Shown: positions 62,005 through 64,000 of the stretch, one piece after another
Layout of the letters: the number at the start of each line of letters is the position of its first letter
Position numbering within the stretch: position 1 is the first letter of the stretch
Origin: Niastella sp. OAS944
GTDB lineage: Bacteria; Bacteroidota; Bacteroidia; Chitinophagales; Chitinophagaceae
Direction of reading: 5' to 3'
Assembly (NCBI GenBank): GCA_024809215.1
Contig: JANUBW010000002.1
Coordinates: 496,001-560,000, forward strand
Length of the DNA: 64,000 bases
Translations under genes and position numbers: made by a program
The notes under the pieces: model-generated
Told to the model about the DNA's origin: nothing
Databases searched by the model: none
What the model saw: only the letters and a program-made list of their open reading frames with translations

Positions 62005-64000
62005 TTATAAGCCCATGCGAAAACCTACTATTACATTCCTATACAAGGGATCGAGCCCGGTATCGATGCCCTGTGAAAAAAGGCCCGGGGTTACACTAAA
62101 CTCCGGATCATAGCCATTGTATTTTGTAAGTGTGAACACATTGGTGGCAGTACCGTATACAGCAAAGCTTTTTACAAATGTGCCTGCCCGTACCGGAACA
62201 TTGTACTGAATGGATATATTACGTAAACGCAGGTACGATCCATCTTCTATCCAGCGGTCGCTGAACCGGCTGTTACCCATAGGATCGCCCCAGGTTGCTT
62301 TGGGCGTAGTGGTAACATGACCAGGGGCACGCCATCTGTTATTTACACTTTGCAGCTGGTTCTCTATACCGCTTGCAGCGGATAGCCGGTAACGCTGGTA
62401 GTTATACACATCATTTCCCTGGCTAAAAGTGAACAGGGCATTTAATTCAAAGCGTTTCCAGATAATACGATTACTGAAACCGCCGGTAAACCCGGGATTG
62501 GGATCGCCGATCACCGCACGATCGTTATCATCGATGATGTTGTTATTATCCATATCAACAAAGCGCATATCACCGCCTTTGAACGGAGTTAATGTACCAT
62601 CGGTATTTTTCTTTTGTAAACCGGCCGCCTCGGCATCCGTTGCAAAAACGCCGTTGGTACTATATCCATAGAACTGGTTTGCCGGCTTACCTACTGCTGT
62701 AATAATAGTAGCGCCTGCAAATGGTGTAAACACCCTGTCACCGGGCACAGCCAGCACTTTGTTCTTATTTGTTGCCGCTTGTATACCGGCATCCCATTTT
62801 AAACTGCCGCCATTCACTACCCTAACGTTCAGGGCCACTTCAAATCCGGTATTTTGCATACTGCCATCGTTGGTCAGTGTATATTCAAAACCACTTAGGG
62901 GCGACAATGGCTGGTACACCAGCATGTTGGTTGTTTTGTGTTTGTAAGCGTCAACACTCAGGTTCACTCTTTCATTCCAAAATGCCACATCGAAGCCTAT
63001 ATTCATTTTACGTACGGTTTCCCATTGTAATGCAGGGTTGGCAATATTGCCACGGATCAATCCCTGTGCACCCAACAGGTTTTGCGAAGTATAGGTATGC
63101 CCGCTGTTGTAGTTGCCGATATCATCGTTCCCCGCAATAGCGAATGTTGCTCTCACCTTCAATAGGTCTAATACTGTGTTTGCCATCCAGTACTCCGACG
63201 AAACAAGCCAGGCGGCGCTTATAGAAGGCATCACGGGAAACTTACGACCCGAGAAGGTTATACCATGTGGCGCCTGCGGACCAAAACGCGAAGAACCGTC
63301 CATGGCTGCATTCAGGGTAAGGAACAGTTTGTTCCTGAAATCATATTCCGAATTGAAATATAAGCTCAGCCAGTTCCAATCGCCCAGTCCACCGCCTACC
63401 TGTCGTAACGCGTTTACCCCGGTTTGCACACTGGTTAAATCATCGGTTGATGAATTATAACTGTATGCATAATGTTGTGAGGCTTTGTTTGCCTGGTATC
63501 GCATACCAAGGCGGGCCACAAAATTGTGTATATCCTGATAGATCTTTTTATACTCAATACGTGTGTCGTTGTAAATAGAGAACAACCGTTTTACCTGGGT
63601 ACCCATGCGGCTGTCGGCAACAGCGTTTGAAAGGGTATCGTTGGCAATACCTTTTCTTGGAACAAAGAAGTTCTCCCTTATTTTATCGTATACCACCCCA
63701 ATGGTAGTACTGGCTTTCCAATTAGCAGAGATCTCATAATTAAAACCAAACGAGCCCATAAAACGGTAGTACTTGTTGCGTGCAAGCATATTCTCAACAA
63801 TTACGGCCGGGTTGGTAATTCCAAAAGTATCTTTATCAGAAAGATTGGGCGATTCAACTCCTTTTTCATTTACATCTTTATCGTTCAGGAAGGGTGCTTT
63901 AATAAGGGAAAGATATACCGGTGCTGTTTTATCGGCTATACCCTGGTCTTTAAGATCCTGCTCGTTATAGCTGAACGATAAATTGGTATTACCGGTAAAC
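62005..64000 (-). CDS. SusC/RagA-family TonB-dependent receptor, C-terminal part (cut by right edge)
   Basis: About 664 codons are visible; the signal peptide, plug and first strands lie beyond 64000. The frame stays open to the window end (FTGNTNLSFSYNEQDLKDQG at the edge). The visible region is SusC barrel: YFNSEYDFRNKLFLTLNAAM, SRFGPQAPHGITFSGRKFP, ISAAWLVSSEYWM, VRATFAIAGNDDIGNYNSG, NPGFTGGFSNRIIWKRFELN and DGSYLRLRNISIQYNVP, ending in VGFRMGL. It begins the operon SusC-SusD-GH2-barrel. Promoter and any regulator are outside the window. Confidence 0.95.
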   Translation of the reverse strand, partial: FTGNTNLSFSYNEQDLKDQGIADKTAPVYLSLIKAPFLNDKDVNEKGVESPNLSDKDTFGITNPAVIVENMLARNKYYRFMGSFGFNYEISANWKASTTIGVVYDKIRENFFVPRKGIANDTLSNAVADSRMGTQVKRLFSIYNDTRIEYKKIYQDIHNFVARLGMRYQANKASQHYAYSYNSSTDDLTSVQTGVNALRQVGGGLGDWNWLSLYFNSEYDFRNKLFLTLNAAMDGSSRFGPQAPHGITFSGRKFPVMPSISAAWLVSSEYWMANTVLDLLKVRATFAIAGNDDIGNYNSGHTYTSQNLLGAQGLIRGNIANPALQWETVRKMNIGFDVAFWNERVNLSVDAYKHKTTNMLVYQPLSPLSGFEYTLTNDGSMQNTGFEVALNVRVVNGGSLKWDAGIQAATNKNKVLAVPGDRVFTPFAGATIITAVGKPANQFYGYSTNGVFATDAEAAGLQKKNTDGTLTPFKGGDMRFVDMDNNNIIDDNDRAVIGDPNPGFTGGFSNRIIWKRFELNALFTFSQGNDVYNYQRYRLSAASGIENQLQSVNNRWRAPGHVTTTPKATWGDPMGNSRFSDRWIEDGSYLRLRNISIQYNVPVRAGTFVKSFAVYGTATNVFTLTKYNGYDPEFSVTPGLFSQGIDTGLDPLYRNVIVGFRMGL

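Overview
The window is chromosomal DNA from a Bacteroidota bacterium. Family-level placement in Chitinophagaceae (a Niastella- or Chitinophaga-like soil organism) is an inference from gene content, not something the sequence proves. The indications are three SusC/RagA TonB-dependent receptors and two SusD lipoproteins, C-terminal type IX secretion (T9SS) sorting domains, DUF5916 and PQQ-propeller proteins, HisKA_3 kinases, almost no Shine-Dalgarno signals, and promoter-like sequences of the Bacteroidota form TTTG-N19-TAnnTTTG. No tRNA, rRNA, CRISPR array, prophage, transposase or integrase was recognised.

Layout. 1-6891 (minus) holds one complete SusC/SusD pair followed by a second SusC that runs off the left edge. 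7331-8817 (minus) is a methionine aminopeptidase/methyltransferase pair. 9015-11079 has a YdeI-like protein, two small membrane proteins and a TetR regulator with two copies of a palindromic operator, then a decayed nucleoside deaminase. 11495-16728 carries a Tat-exported Gfo/Idh/MocA oxidoreductase, a large DUF5916 outer-membrane protein, a DinB protein and a DoxX protein. 17070-19916 (minus) is a PQQ-propeller lipoprotein and serA. 20074-26828 (plus) has a penicillin-binding-like serine hydrolase, the NAD(P)HX repair enzyme, two paralogous membrane proteins, a PhnA-like protein, a GNAT acetyltransferase and a purple-acid-phosphatase-like enzyme. 27069-29503 is a ModE-like regulator divergent from a propeller protein. 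29723-33955 is a signalling block: kinase, LuxR-type regulator, receiver-only regulator, second kinase. 34117-38544 has a hydrolase, a YiaA protein, a TPR lipoprotein, a 21-bp minisatellite and a DUF1801 protein. 38665-51168 contains two two-gene cell-surface modules (fibre-like protein plus T9SS-sorted protein) around a glycosidase, exonuclease III, an ADP-ribosylglycohydrolase, a DUF6438 lipoprotein and a Tat-exported alpha/alpha-barrel-like protein. 51297-53901 is a GapN-type dehydrogenase and an EamA transporter. 54125-56641 is a divergent receiver/kinase pair. 56625-64000 (minus) is a polysaccharide utilisation operon: SusC (partial), SusD, GH2 glycosidase, outer-membrane barrel.

How the genes work together. 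The two outer regions capture glycans at the outer membrane; the right one also carries its own GH2 enzyme, and a free-standing glycosidase and Tat-exported proteins in the middle fit the same scavenging lifestyle. The central part is mostly housekeeping, repair and sensing.

The most unusual structure is intergenic. At least seven genes have short tandem-repeat tracts starting at, or a few bases after, the stop codon, in the sense orientation. Many end in a shared GGAAATACAG-like box, continue into a core or hairpin, and are closed by an inverted tract. Different gaps use different repeat units. I do not recognise this as a named element.
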